Assembly: GCA_004297985.1 (NCBI GenBank)
Contig: SCRA01000066.1
Location: 1 to 42,221, forward strand
DNA length: 42,221 nt
Reading direction: 5' to 3'
Source of the DNA: a bacterium
GTDB lineage: Bacteria > Vulcanimicrobiota > Vulcanimicrobiia > Vulcanimicrobiales > SCRA01
Shown in pieces: positions 1 to 8,325 of this stretch. The translations under genes were made by a program, and so were the position numbers. Position 1 is the first letter of the stretch. The number at the start of each line of letters is the position of its first letter. The notes under the pieces were generated by a model, which saw nothing but the letters and a program-made list of their open reading frames with translations, made no database searches and was not told the DNA's origin.

Positions 1-1
1 G

Positions 2-808
2 GCGCAGGTTGTGCGCGCGCTCTTCTCCACGTATCCCGCGCTGGTGCTGGTGGAGCTCTCGCGCAACTTCGGCCACCAGATCGCTTCCACCGCCGGCTTG
101 GACCGCGCGCGCGGCGAGGCCGTGGTGCTGATGGACGGCGACCTCCAAGATCCGCCGGAGCTGATCCCCGAGTTGCTGGCCAAGTGGCGCGAAGGCTACG
201 ACGTGGTCTACGCGGTGCGCCGCACGCGGCGCGGCGAGAGCCGTTTCAAGCTGTGGACGGCGGCGCTCTTCTACCGGGTGACCAGGCGGCTGACCAACGT
301 CTCGATCCCCGTGGACGTGGGCGACTTCCGCCTGATGAGCAGGCAAGTGGTGGACGCACTCTCCGGGATGCGCGAGCGCCATCGTTTCATTCGTGGTCTG
401 GTCTCCTGGGTAGGATTCCGGCAGACGGGCGTGCCGTACGATCGCGACGTGCGCTTCGCCGGCACCACGAAGTATCCGGTGAGCAAGATGCTGCGCTTCG
501 CGCTCGACGGCATCACGGCGTTCTCCGAAGTACCCCTGCGGCTGGCCACCTACTTGGGCTTTCTGATCGCCGCCTTCGCCTTCTGCTACGGCGCCGTCGT
601 GCTGGTGCTCAACTCCTTGGGGTACAACCTGCCCGGCTACACGTCCACGATGCTGGCGATCCTGTTGCTGGGCGGCGTGCAGTTGGTGACCATCGGTATC
701 TTGGGCGAGTACGTGGGCCGCATCTACGACGAGATCAAGGAGCGCCCGCTCTATCTGGTAGCGCGCGTCGAGCGTGCCTCCGCCACGGAGATCCCCAGCG
801 ACGTTTGA
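2..808 (+). CDS. Family 2 glycosyltransferase, polyprenyl-phosphate sugar transferase type (5' end outside window)
   Basis: Likely transfers a sugar from a nucleotide donor to undecaprenyl phosphate at the inner face of the membrane, giving a lipid-linked donor for the GT-C enzymes nearby. The frame is open to the left edge, so the usual N-terminal GT-A strand is missing here and the GTG at 11 is probably internal. The DGDLQDPPE motif typical of DPM1/GtrB-like enzymes lies near residues 43-51, followed by an R-rich loop and a GDFRLM segment. Two C-terminal hydrophobic helices (about residues 180-205 and 215-237) precede the GEYVGRIYDEIKERP tail usual for this family. The exact sugar and lipid are not visible in the sequence. 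The next gene overlaps its 3' end. Confidence 0.9.
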   Translation, partial: AQVVRALFSTYPALVLVELSRNFGHQIASTAGLDRARGEAVVLMDGDLQDPPELIPELLAKWREGYDVVYAVRRTRRGESRFKLWTAALFYRVTRRLTNVSIPVDVGDFRLMSRQVVDALSGMRERHRFIRGLVSWVGFRQTGVPYDRDVRFAGTTKYPVSKMLRFALDGITAFSEVPLRLATYLGFLIAAFAFCYGAVVLVLNSLGYNLPGYTSTMLAILLLGGVQLVTIGILGEYVGRIYDEIKERPLYLVARVERASATEIPSDV

Positions 809-2738
809 CGACGCCGGAGCGGGCGCCGGCCTGTTGGCAACGCTCTGGTTGGCGTTGCTGTGGCTGGGTGCGCCGCTGTTACGTTCCTCGTCGAGCGATG
901 CCTCCACGTTGGCCGCACGCGCGGCGGAGCGCGTGCGCAATGCCATCATTCTGGGCGTCGCCATTCCCTTCGCCCTGGGATACGCGCACGCGCTCTACGG
1001 TGAGATGTGCTTGGTGCTGGCGCTGTTCTGCGTGGCGTTGGCGTGGCGCCCCGTGGCGCTGCGCGCGGCCACCGCGGCCTCCGCCGGTTATGCGCCGCTT
1101 TCACGGGCGTGGCCTTGGCTCTCCATCGTGACGGCGGCGCTGGTGCTCTTGCTCTGGCCGCAACTGGTGCGCCCACCGCTCGAGGGCGACACGCTGGCCT
1201 ACCACCTTCCCAACGCGTTCGCCTGGGTGCGCGCGCACACGCTGTGGACCACGGGCACGCGCTACTGGTGGTATCCCGGCGGCTCCGAGCTCTTCGCCTC
1301 CGGGCTGATCGCCGTGGGTGCCCGCTGGTCTCTGCCGCTGGCAGGTGCCTCTGCCGCGCTGCTCTTGGCGTTCCGCGTGACGGCGTTTGCCGCGCGGCGC
1401 TCCGCGGCGAGCGGTGCCGCCGTGGCGGGCGCGCTCTGCGCTGTGGCGCTGTTGACGATCCCCGCGGCCGCCGCGCAGGTGGGAACGCTGCAGAACGATC
1501 TCTGGCTTGCGGCGGCGCTGCTGGAAGTGCTGTGGAGCCTGCTCTACGCGCGCTCGTCACGTGCGCTGATGCTCTCGGTGGGGCTGTGCGCTTTGGTGAA
1601 GCCGCTGGGGCCGGCGGCAGCGCTGGTCGCGGCCTTCGCCTACTTCGCGGCGCGCGTGGTGGTGCAGCGCGGCAACCCCCCGCTCTCGGCACGCGCGATC
1701 GACGTGGCGGGAGGCTTCATCCCGCTGGCCCTCTGGATCGTGCGCGACGTGCTGTTGGCGCCCACCGCGCTCATTCCCATCTCCAGCACGATGGTGGCCG
1801 ATCCGTGGCGCACCACGATCGCGGGCCAGGGCTTCGCGGGCGCGGCCACGCTCGTGCGCGCGCTCTTGGCAGCCGGTGCGGCGACGGTCGTCTTCGCCTT
1901 CGTGCCGTTTGCGGCGTTCGCGGAATTCGTCGTGCGCGCGGTACGCGGGCGGCTCGGTGATCAGGGGCTGGCGTTCGGTGCGCTCTCGCTGACCGGCGTG
2001 CTGGTAAGCGCGCTCTACCTGGCGGCGCCCTTCGGCTTCGCGGGAAGCGTGCCGCAGTTGGCCAACGGCGCCTCGCTGCGCTTCGATCTGCCCGCCTTGG
2101 CCTGCGGCTGCGCGATTGCCGCATTGGTGGCCGCGCGTCTGCCGCTGGTCGTCGGTGCGTTGGCGCTGGCTTCGTCGCTCTACGGCGCAGCACGCTTTCA
2201 AGCGATCTTCTGGAACGACGCGGTCACGCGCAGCACGCCGTTCGTGGCGGCGCTGAGCGTCCTGCTGGTCGTGGCGATGGTGGTGGCGGTGGTCCTGCGG
2301 CCGGCGTGGCGGCGCTGGGTCTCCGGCGCGGGGGCGGCCTGCGCCGCGGCGCTGCTGTGCCTGGCCGTCTCCTTTGCGAGCACGCGCGCGGTGGCGTTCT
2401 ACGACGCGGGCATGCGTTCGGATCCCGGCGGCGAGCCTACCGCGCTCTTCGCGCGTTTGTCGCACCTGCGTCCGCGGGCCGTGGTTGCGCTCGACGTGCG
2501 CGGGGGCGCGATCGCCATGATCTCTCCGGGAACGCTGGTCTACGACGCGTTGGATGCCTCGCCGTGCGCCCAGGCGCAGCGCCTCGGCGCCCTGCTGGTG
2601 GTAGGCACCGATGTCGACACTCCCTTGGCGCTGCGCAGCGCGCGGCGTTCGGCGGCGCTGCACGACTGCGGCCGTGTGCGCTACTCCGACGCCGCCGCTG
2701 TCATTGCCGCCCCTTTGCCTACCGCCGACGCACCGTAG
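774..2738 (+). CDS. Large polytopic membrane protein, GT-C glycosyltransferase-like
   Basis: A protein of about 654 residues with many hydrophobic segments, probably a membrane enzyme that uses a lipid-linked sugar. An early luminal loop has GDTLAYHLPNAFAWV, then a YWWYPGGSE segment and QNDLWLAA, an arrangement I associate with GT39/GT83-like GT-C proteins: an acidic residue before the first long loop, and aromatic and proline residues after it. The last 130 residues form a soluble tail. The GTG at 774 overlaps the preceding gene by 35 bases; a TTG at 834 is an alternative start, so the N-terminus is uncertain. Overlap with the GT2 gene suggests that the two work together on cell-surface glycans. 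The substrate is unknown. Confidence 0.7.
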   Translation: MPPPRRSPATFDDAGAGAGLLATLWLALLWLGAPLLRSSSSDASTLAARAAERVRNAIILGVAIPFALGYAHALYGEMCLVLALFCVALAWRPVALRAATAASAGYAPLSRAWPWLSIVTAALVLLLWPQLVRPPLEGDTLAYHLPNAFAWVRAHTLWTTGTRYWWYPGGSELFASGLIAVGARWSLPLAGASAALLLAFRVTAFAARRSAASGAAVAGALCAVALLTIPAAAAQVGTLQNDLWLAAALLEVLWSLLYARSSRALMLSVGLCALVKPLGPAAALVAAFAYFAARVVVQRGNPPLSARAIDVAGGFIPLALWIVRDVLLAPTALIPISSTMVADPWRTTIAGQGFAGAATLVRALLAAGAATVVFAFVPFAAFAEFVVRAVRGRLGDQGLAFGALSLTGVLVSALYLAAPFGFAGSVPQLANGASLRFDLPALACGCAIAALVAARLPLVVGALALASSLYGAARFQAIFWNDAVTRSTPFVAALSVLLVVAMVVAVVLRPAWRRWVSGAGAACAAALLCLAVSFASTRAVAFYDAGMRSDPGGEPTALFARLSHLRPRAVVALDVRGGAIAMISPGTLVYDALDASPCAQAQRLGALLVVGTDVDTPLALRSARRSAALHDCGRVRYSDAAAVIAAPLPTADAP

Positions 2739-2766
2739 TGGCGGGGCTGTACTCCGGCCCGTAGTC

Positions 2767-2795
2767 TTGACGAGATTACGTTTACGTAGTACGAT
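2767..2795 (+). promoter_or_regulatory. Sigma-70-like promoter of the toxin-antitoxin module
   Basis: TTGACG (2767-2772), a 17-base spacer and TACGAT (2790-2795). The expected start of transcription falls on or beside the ATG at 2802, with no room for a Shine-Dalgarno sequence, so the antitoxin mRNA may be leaderless. Confidence 0.65.
2777..2793 (+). promoter_or_regulatory. Candidate autoregulatory operator (TACG repeats)
   Basis: Three TACG units at 2777, 2783 and 2790 lie inside the promoter spacer and -10 region. The middle one is part of the palindrome TACGTA. Ribbon-helix-helix antitoxins usually bind short repeated sites over their own promoter, so this is a plausible operator. No binding evidence is available. 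Confidence 0.35.
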
Positions 2796-2801
2796 TGTCA
2801 T

Positions 2802-3053
2802 ATGCCGACCGTTCCGATCTCGGTCCGACTCGACCCAGACGTGCGCGCCGCGCTCGAGCGGGACGCCAAAGAACATCACGTTGGACTTGCCACCTACTTG
2901 CGGCACCTAGCTGCCGCCCGTGCGCGCGTGTTGCGCAAACAAGAGGTCCGCGAGGAGAGCCGGCGCGCCGCCCAGGCGCTCCACGCCGAGCCCGGGAATC
3001 TCGACGCGCTAGAAGCATGGAGCGTGCCAACCGCCTGGAAGGGACTTGAGTAA
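2802..3053 (+). CDS. Ribbon-helix-helix (CopG/MetJ-type) antitoxin
   Basis: An 83-residue protein whose N-terminus (PISVRLDPDVRAALERDAKE) fits a ribbon-helix-helix fold: an alternating beta strand followed by an amphipathic helix, used as a DNA-binding dimer. The charged helical C-terminal half would wrap the partner toxin. The next gene starts at a TTG inside its last codons (8-base overlap), the usual translational coupling of type II modules. Expected to neutralise the MazF-like toxin and repress the shared promoter. The ATG at 2802 is favoured because it follows the promoter directly. Confidence 0.8.
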   Translation: MPTVPISVRLDPDVRAALERDAKEHHVGLATYLRHLAAARARVLRKQEVREESRRAAQALHAEPGNLDALEAWSVPTAWKGLE

Positions 3054-3414
3054 GTTCCGCGCCGGTCAGATCGTCGTGGTCGACTGGCGTGACGGCAAGA
3101 AGCTCGAGGCGAACAAGACGCGCCCCGCAGTAGTCGTCGAGGACGACGAGCTGTTCGACGATAGCTGGCCGGCGGTGCTCCTCGCGCCGCTAACCGACGA
3201 GGGGCCGCACGTCATTCGCGCTCTCTCCGTGCCTCTCGACCCAAGCACCGAGAACGGTTGCACGAAACGCTGTTATGTTGCCGCGCACCTGGTCACAGCC
3301 ACGGCCGTCTCCCGGGTGCGGGCGACGCCATCGCGAGTCACGGAGGCCGAGTTGCGGAGTATCCGCGAGAAGATCGCTCAAACGATCGGCCTCGATCAGC
3401 CGATGCGCTCGTAG
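3046..3414 (+). CDS. MazF/PemK-like mRNA interferase toxin
   Basis: A 122-residue protein of the PemK/MazF SH3-like barrel family. It has the N-terminal F-x-A-G-Q-I-V-V-V-D-W strand, the KTRPAVVV strand that carries the conserved R-P, and a later VRATPSRVTEAEL segment before the C-terminal helix. MazF enzymes cut single-stranded mRNA at short sites. It is coupled to the RHH antitoxin by an 8-base overlap and starts with TTG, which would keep expression below that of the antitoxin. Its last 19 bases overlap the 3' end of the opposite-strand pyrimidine-nucleoside phosphorylase gene. The loop between the two conserved regions is longer than in the classical E. coli protein. Confidence 0.8.
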   Translation: MSKFRAGQIVVVDWRDGKKLEANKTRPAVVVEDDELFDDSWPAVLLAPLTDEGPHVIRALSVPLDPSTENGCTKRCYVAAHLVTATAVSRVRATPSRVTEAELRSIREKIAQTIGLDQPMRS

Positions 3415-4697
3415 ACGATAGGGCGGGGCGGCGGCGCCGACGCGCCGATCTCGAAGAGCTCTGCGGCACGCAAGGCATGCGCCGCGCTGCCGCCGTGCAC
3501 GCGCACTAGCGGCGAACCCGCCTCCACGCGGTCGCCGATGCGCGCGCGTACCTGCAGCCCCGCCAGCGGTCCGCCCGCCGCCACAACCTCGCGCGCCAAT
3601 TCGCCCAGACCAACCACGTCCGCGCGCACGAGGTAGCCCGCGCGCAGAGCGGCCGCATCGAACGAGGGCGCGCAAGGTGCCATCCGCAGCACGGACGCCC
3701 AATCTCCGCCTTGAGCGCGAATCATCGCCTCGAAGCGCGCCAGCGCCGCACCCGAAGCGCGCGCTTCGCGCAACATGCGCACGGCCTGCTCGTCCGGCAC
3801 GCCCAGCGCAAGCGAGAGCATCGCCGAGGCCACCGCCTCGCAGCAGGCAGCGAAACGCGCGTCGCTCGCGGAAGCGGCGCCGGCACGCAGGAACTCCAGC
3901 GCCTCCACGATCTCCAGTCCTGTGCCGATGCGCGTCCCCAGCGGCTCCTCCATGTCCGTCAACAGCGCGACGGCGGAGCGCCCCGCACGCCGAGCCAAAC
4001 CCACCATCGTGCGCGCCAGCTCCGCCGCCTCCGCGCGCGTGCGCATGAAGGCGCCCGCGCCCACCTTCACGTCGAAGACGATGGCGTCGGCGCCGCCGGC
4101 CAATTTCTTGGAGACGACGCTCGCTGCGATCAAGCCCATCGACGGCACGCTTCCGCAGCGATCGCGCAGCGCGTAGATGCGCTTGTCCGCCGGTGCCAGC
4201 TCCGGGCCCGCCGCGCCGATCGCGCAACCCACGGAGGCGACAATCGACGAGAGCTCCTCGGGCGAGAGCGCGGTGCGCAGACCTGGAATCGTCTCCAGCT
4301 TGTCGATCGTTCCACCGGTATGCGCCAACGCCCGTCCGGAGAGCTTTACCACGGGAACGCCGCAGGCGGCCACCCACGGCACCACGGCAAGCGAGACGGC
4401 ATCGCCCACGCCGCCCGTGGAGTGCTTGTCCACCGTGCGCCGCGCCAATTGCGCGAACGAGAGCACGCGTCCGGATGCGACGTACGCGCGCGTCAAGGCG
4501 TCGATCTCGCCGTCGCTCCAGCCGCGAATGCAGCCTGCCATGAGCAGCGAAGCCATCTGCTCTTCGAGCACGTCGTCCGCGAGATAGCCGCGCACGAAGG
4601 CCTCCACCTCGCCCGCCGCAAGCGCGAGCCCGTCGCGCTTGCGCTCGATCGCGCGGCGCGCGAACGCCGAAGACTCCTCCAAGAACAGGCCTCCCAT
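3396..4697 (-). CDS. pdp: Pyrimidine-nucleoside / thymidine phosphorylase
   Basis: Cleaves thymidine or uridine with phosphate to give base plus (deoxy)ribose 1-phosphate. The 433 residues match the usual length of the Pdp/DeoA family. The signature VDKHSTGGVGD lies near residue 81, followed by SGRALAHTGGTIDKLE, LAPADKRIYALRD and SKKLAGGADAIVFDVKVGAGAFM, which are the phosphate- and base-binding segments. The C-terminal IGDRVEAGSPLVRVH is the biotinyl-like barrel domain. The ATG at 4697 is the only good start near the family's usual N-terminus (I-E-R-K-R-D-G). It stands only 24 bases from the divergent O-antigen-ligase-like start. I cannot separate thymidine from uridine preference by eye. 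Confidence 0.93.
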   Translation of the reverse strand: MGGLFLEESSAFARRAIERKRDGLALAAGEVEAFVRGYLADDVLEEQMASLLMAGCIRGWSDGEIDALTRAYVASGRVLSFAQLARRTVDKHSTGGVGDAVSLAVVPWVAACGVPVVKLSGRALAHTGGTIDKLETIPGLRTALSPEELSSIVASVGCAIGAAGPELAPADKRIYALRDRCGSVPSMGLIAASVVSKKLAGGADAIVFDVKVGAGAFMRTRAEAAELARTMVGLARRAGRSAVALLTDMEEPLGTRIGTGLEIVEALEFLRAGAASASDARFAACCEAVASAMLSLALGVPDEQAVRMLREARASGAALARFEAMIRAQGGDWASVLRMAPCAPSFDAAALRAGYLVRADVVGLGELAREVVAAGGPLAGLQVRARIGDRVEAGSPLVRVHGGSAAHALRAAELFEIGASAPPPRPIVYERIG

Positions 4698-4721
4698 CGC
4701 CGCGGCGCGTACCACAGCCGC

Positions 4722-6071
4722 GTGGGCACGACCGCGCTTCACCTGGCCTTCGCCGCTGCATACGCGGCCATCTTCTTCACCACGCTCGTGCTGGCGCGCA
4801 CGCGCCCGCCCTGGGCGGCCGCCGTGCTGACGGGCATCGTCCCCTTCGCGCTCTACACGCATCTGGCGCACACCGACCTCACGCTGGCGAAGTTCGCGCT
4901 GCTTGGCGCGCTGGCGGGTTTGCTCAGTGCGCGATCTCCGCGCGAAGCGTTGGCTACGCTGCGGCGCGGCATCGGCGCGCCGATGCTCTACGCGCTCGCG
5001 GCCGTCGCCGCCGTCGCCGCGATCTCCATCGCCGTGGCCGCCTATCCCGCGGAGGCGCTGCGGCAGACGCTCAAAGCCGGCCAGTTCCTGCTGCTCTTCG
5101 CCGTCACCGCGCTGCTGGCCAAGGATGATGCGGAGCCCGCCGTCCTCGCTGCCGCGGCGTCCACGCTGGCCGTGGCGCTGGCGGCCATCGCGCAACTGTG
5201 GAGCGGCGCTCCATCGGCGATGCCGCTGCTCGGCGGAATCGTGCCGCGCGTGGCGGGGCCGCTCGAAGGGCCCAACCAGCTTTCAGCCTTCCTCGACGTG
5301 GCGCTCCCGCTCATCCTCGCCCACGCGCTGCGGCCATCGCAAGAAAAAGCAAGAAGCGCGCTCTACCTCGCCGCGCTGGGTGCCGGTTGCGCCGCGCTGC
5401 TGCTCACGTTTTCGCGCGCAGGCATCCTCACGGCAGCGCTCGCGCTCCTCGTTGTCGTTCTCTGGGGGCGCCACGCCACCGCATCGAGCCGCAACGCCCC
5501 CGCGGCCGCCGGCGCGCTCGGCGTTCTCACCGGCCTCGCCCTCACGGCGTACGCCGTGGCACGCGCGCGCATCGGTACGTCGTGGCATCTGCTCTCGCTC
5601 CCATCGGCCATCTTCGGGCGCACCGACACGACGTACGTGGGCAGCATCGGCACGCGCAGCCAGCTCTGGCATGCCGCGACCGCGCTCTGGGTGCGCCACA
5701 AGCTGCTGGGCGTCGGCGCGGGAAACTTCGAGCTCGAGCTGGAGCGCGTGGGACTCCACGGCATCCGCACGCATGCCAACAGCGCCTACCTGCAGGCGCT
5801 CGCCGAGACGGGCATCGTCGGCTTGGCGGTACAGCTCGCGCTCGTGCTGGCCAGCATCCTGCCCTACGCGCGGCGCGCGCGCGCCAGCGCGCTCTGCGCG
5901 GGCGTTGCCGCCGGCTCGATCGCGCTGGCCCTGCACGGCGTCGTCGACACGTTGACCTTCTTCGAAAAGGTCGGTCAGTTCTGGATCTGCGTCTGCGCGC
6001 TCCCCGCGGCGCGCGCAGGGCCTGCCCTCCAAGACAAGAAGAGGCAGGGCGATGACACGAGACGTCGCTGA
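4722..6071 (+). CDS. O-antigen ligase / Wzy-like polytopic membrane protein
   Basis: A membrane protein of about 449 residues with roughly eleven hydrophobic segments and the Wzy_C/O-antigen-ligase signature. This shows a periplasmic loop with RSQLWHAATALW, then GVGAGNFELE and a THANSAYLQALAETGIVGL helix whose histidine is conserved in the family. Such proteins transfer or polymerise lipid-linked glycans outside the inner membrane. The GTG at 4722 is chosen because it is just before the first helix and the reading frame upstream is only an antisense shadow of the phosphorylase gene. It overlaps the next gene by 20 bases. Whether it is a ligase, a polymerase or a protein O-glycosyltransferase cannot be decided from sequence. 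Confidence 0.8.
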   Translation: MGTTALHLAFAAAYAAIFFTTLVLARTRPPWAAAVLTGIVPFALYTHLAHTDLTLAKFALLGALAGLLSARSPREALATLRRGIGAPMLYALAAVAAVAAISIAVAAYPAEALRQTLKAGQFLLLFAVTALLAKDDAEPAVLAAAASTLAVALAAIAQLWSGAPSAMPLLGGIVPRVAGPLEGPNQLSAFLDVALPLILAHALRPSQEKARSALYLAALGAGCAALLLTFSRAGILTAALALLVVVLWGRHATASSRNAPAAAGALGVLTGLALTAYAVARARIGTSWHLLSLPSAIFGRTDTTYVGSIGTRSQLWHAATALWVRHKLLGVGAGNFELELERVGLHGIRTHANSAYLQALAETGIVGLAVQLALVLASILPYARRARASALCAGVAAGSIALALHGVVDTLTFFEKVGQFWICVCALPAARAGPALQDKKRQGDDTRRR

Positions 6072-7506
6072 GCGCATCACGGCGGCGGGTGTCGCCGTAG
6101 GAGCCGCGTTCGTGCTCGGCGGCATAGCCGCCTCATCGATCCTCGCACGCGCCCCGCAAGAGGTGCGCGACGCCGTCGCCTCCCCCGTTCCCGTCGTCAC
6201 CTGGCAAGGTGACTGGGGACTGCTCCTCTGGATCGCGTTCGCCGTGGCGATCGCCGGAGGCTCCGTGGCCTACGTCTACCTCCTGCGCGAGCTTTGGCAC
6301 GGCGCCGACGACGGTACGCCGCACCGCACGCTGCTCGGCGCGATCCTCGCCACCTCCGGGCTCGCCGCACTCTGCGCGGCATCCTTCCCGGTGCTCTTCT
6401 CCTCCGACATCTACGCCTACGGCTGGTACGGCGATCTCGCGCTCCATGGGCTGAGCCCCTACGTGCACGCCGCCGCCCCGCCGTTCGACGCGCTGATGCG
6501 TGCCAGCGTGACGCAGTGGGGCAACCCGCCGCCGATGAGCGTCTACGGGCCGCTCTTCACTTGGGTCTCCGCGCTGCTCGTGCATGTGGCCGCGCCGCTG
6601 GGCGCGGCGGCCCAACTCGACGCCTTCCGCGTGTTGGCTTCGCTCGCGCTGCTGCTCTGCGCCGCCCTTGCCTTCGTCGCCGCGGAGGGCTGGGAGCTGC
6701 GCCGGCGCTTGGTGCTCTCGGCCGGCATCGCGCTCAATCCCGTGGCGATCTGGTCCTGCGCGGAGGGCCACAACGATGCGCTGATGCTGGCCGTGGTGCT
6801 GGCCGGCGTGGTCTTGGTGCGCAGACGCCACCTGCTGGGCGGCGCCTGCACCATCGCCCTCTCCGTGCTGGTGAAAGCCAGCGGCATCGCCGCGGCGGTC
6901 CTGCTGTTGGTCGACGCCTCTACCCGCCGCGGCCCGGCGGCGTTGCGCCGCGCGGCGCTGGGCTGCGTGTTGGGCTTGGGTGCCGTGGCGCTGCTCTCCA
7001 TCCCCTTCGAGCACGGCGTCGCCGGCGTGCTGGTGCCGCACGCGCACTATGCGCCCACCTTCTCGCCGCAGTGGATGGCTTGGCAGATCGCGGCGCAGAT
7101 GCTGCCCGCAGGCACGCCCGCCATGGCGATCGGCTGCACGCTGGTCGTGCTCGGCGCCGGCGCGGTAGCGCTCCACGGCCTGCGTCTGGTGCGCGCCGGC
7201 GAGCGCAGCGGCTACGCCGTGATCGCACTGGGTGCATGGCTGGTCTTTCCCAACGCCTATCCGTGGTATGGTCTGTGGATGCTGCCGCTGGCGCTGATCG
7301 CCATCGACTCGCGCGCCGGCCTGACGCTGCTGGCGCTGACGCTGACCTGCGCCATCCGCTACGTCTTCGATGCGGCCTACGGCTCCGGACACGTCGTCTA
7401 CAACTTCGTGGCGGCGATGCTGCAATATGCGCTGCCGTTACTCTTGCTGCTCGGGCCGCCGGTCGCGTTGCCCGGTACGCTGCGCTCCGCGGTCGAACGA
7501 GAATGA
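6052..7506 (+). CDS. MptB-like / GT87-type polyprenol-phosphate-dependent mannosyltransferase
   Basis: A 484-residue polytopic GT-C protein. Its features match DUF2029/MptB-type alpha-mannosyltransferases: SSDIYAYGWYGDLALHG followed by L-S-P-Y with the early acidic residue, then MSVYGPLFTWV, NPVAIWSCAEGHNDALML and a late FPNAYPWYGLW loop. They take mannose from polyprenyl-phosphate mannose and act on the outer face of the membrane. The upstream GT2 enzyme could make that donor, and the overlapping ligase-like protein could use the product; this pathway link is inference. The start ATG overlaps the preceding gene by 20 bases. Confidence 0.75.
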   Translation: MTRDVAERITAAGVAVGAAFVLGGIAASSILARAPQEVRDAVASPVPVVTWQGDWGLLLWIAFAVAIAGGSVAYVYLLRELWHGADDGTPHRTLLGAILATSGLAALCAASFPVLFSSDIYAYGWYGDLALHGLSPYVHAAAPPFDALMRASVTQWGNPPPMSVYGPLFTWVSALLVHVAAPLGAAAQLDAFRVLASLALLLCAALAFVAAEGWELRRRLVLSAGIALNPVAIWSCAEGHNDALMLAVVLAGVVLVRRRHLLGGACTIALSVLVKASGIAAAVLLLVDASTRRGPAALRRAALGCVLGLGAVALLSIPFEHGVAGVLVPHAHYAPTFSPQWMAWQIAAQMLPAGTPAMAIGCTLVVLGAGAVALHGLRLVRAGERSGYAVIALGAWLVFPNAYPWYGLWMLPLALIAIDSRAGLTLLALTLTCAIRYVFDAAYGSGHVVYNFVAAMLQYALPLLLLLGPPVALPGTLRSAVERE

Positions 7507-7519
7507 CCGGGCCTGAAAG

Positions 7520-8281
7520 ATGCACATGACCTACGAAACGATCCACGTGGAGCGAGTTGAGGAAGGGATCGCCACGCTCACGCTGGCGCGCCCCGACGTG
7601 CGCAACGCCGTCTCTCTGCAGATGATCGACGAACTGCGCGACGCCGTCGGCGCGCTCGCGCGCGATCGCGATCTGCGTGCGATGATCCTGCGCGGCGAAG
7701 GCGCCGCGTTCTCCTCCGGCGGCGACCAGAACATCTACGCGGACAGCACGGGGAGCGGCGAGGCCTTCCACCTATCGCGCGAGATGCAGAACGTCCTCGA
7801 CATGCTCTGGGCCGGCCCGTTCTTCGCCATCGCCGCGCTCGACGGCGACGCCGTCGGCGGAGGCATCGAGATCGCCTTGGCGTGCGACTACCGCATCGCC
7901 AGACCCACGGTACGCCTAGGCGCGATCCAGGTGAAGAGCGGGCTGATGCCCGCCTGGGGCGGACGCACGCGCCTGGTGCGCACGGTGGGCCGCTCGCGGG
8001 CGCTCGAGCTGATGCTGACGGGGCGCCTGATCTCCGCGCAGGAGGCGGCCGCCTACGGTCTGGTAGACGAGATCGCCGACGACGCGGCCGCGCGCGGGTT
8101 GGCACTGGCGCGCTCTATCGCCCAACATCCCGCGGAGTGCACGCGCGCAATCGAAGAGCTGGTCGCCGCCGAGGAGAGCTCGAGCCACTCCGTGGACCTG
8201 GAGCGCGAAGCGCGCAGGTTCGCCGATCTCTGGGAGGGGCCGGCACGGCGCGCCTTCGTGGAGCGCTGGCACTCCCCGTAG
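7520..8281 (+). CDS. Enoyl-CoA hydratase/isomerase (crotonase) family protein
   Basis: A 253-residue crotonase-fold acyl-CoA enzyme. The two oxyanion-hole regions are clear: FSSGGD and GDAVGGGIEIALACDYR. In the catalytic helix the family usually has a glutamate (Glu144 of rat mitochondrial hydratase); here the aligned residue is glutamine in LGAIQVKSGLMPAWGG. The second catalytic glutamate (Glu164 equivalent, ALELMLTG) is kept. The protein may therefore not be a classical hydratase; isomerase, decarboxylase or another crotonase reaction is possible. ATGs at 7520 and 7526 are both usable starts. It stands alone between the mannosyltransferase and mfd, so context does not fix a substrate. Confidence 0.82.
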   Translation: MHMTYETIHVERVEEGIATLTLARPDVRNAVSLQMIDELRDAVGALARDRDLRAMILRGEGAAFSSGGDQNIYADSTGSGEAFHLSREMQNVLDMLWAGPFFAIAALDGDAVGGGIEIALACDYRIARPTVRLGAIQVKSGLMPAWGGRTRLVRTVGRSRALELMLTGRLISAQEAAAYGLVDEIADDAAARGLALARSIAQHPAECTRAIEELVAAEESSSHSVDLEREARRFADLWEGPARRAFVERWHSP

Positions 8282-8306
8282 CGTCATCGCCCGCCCTTGC
8301 CGGGTG

Positions 8307-8315
8307 TGGTAGACT
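8307..8315 (+). promoter_or_regulatory. Extended -10 element upstream of mfd
   Basis: TGG followed by TAGACT (8310-8315) forms an extended -10 sequence that ends 10 bases before the mfd ATG. No good -35 hexamer lies 16-18 bases upstream. The 5' untranslated region would be very short. Confidence 0.4.
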
Positions 8316-8325
8316 CGGTGAGCCG

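Noticed and set aside
1557-2906. Long minus-strand open frame of 449 codons opposite the GT-C-like gene.
   Set aside because: Its product is a low-complexity arginine- and histidine-rich shadow of the membrane protein with no recognisable domain.
6133-7425. 430-codon minus-strand frame opposite the MptB-like gene.
   Set aside because: Composition is typical of an antisense shadow in GC-rich DNA (high R, G, Q, H) and it matches no family.
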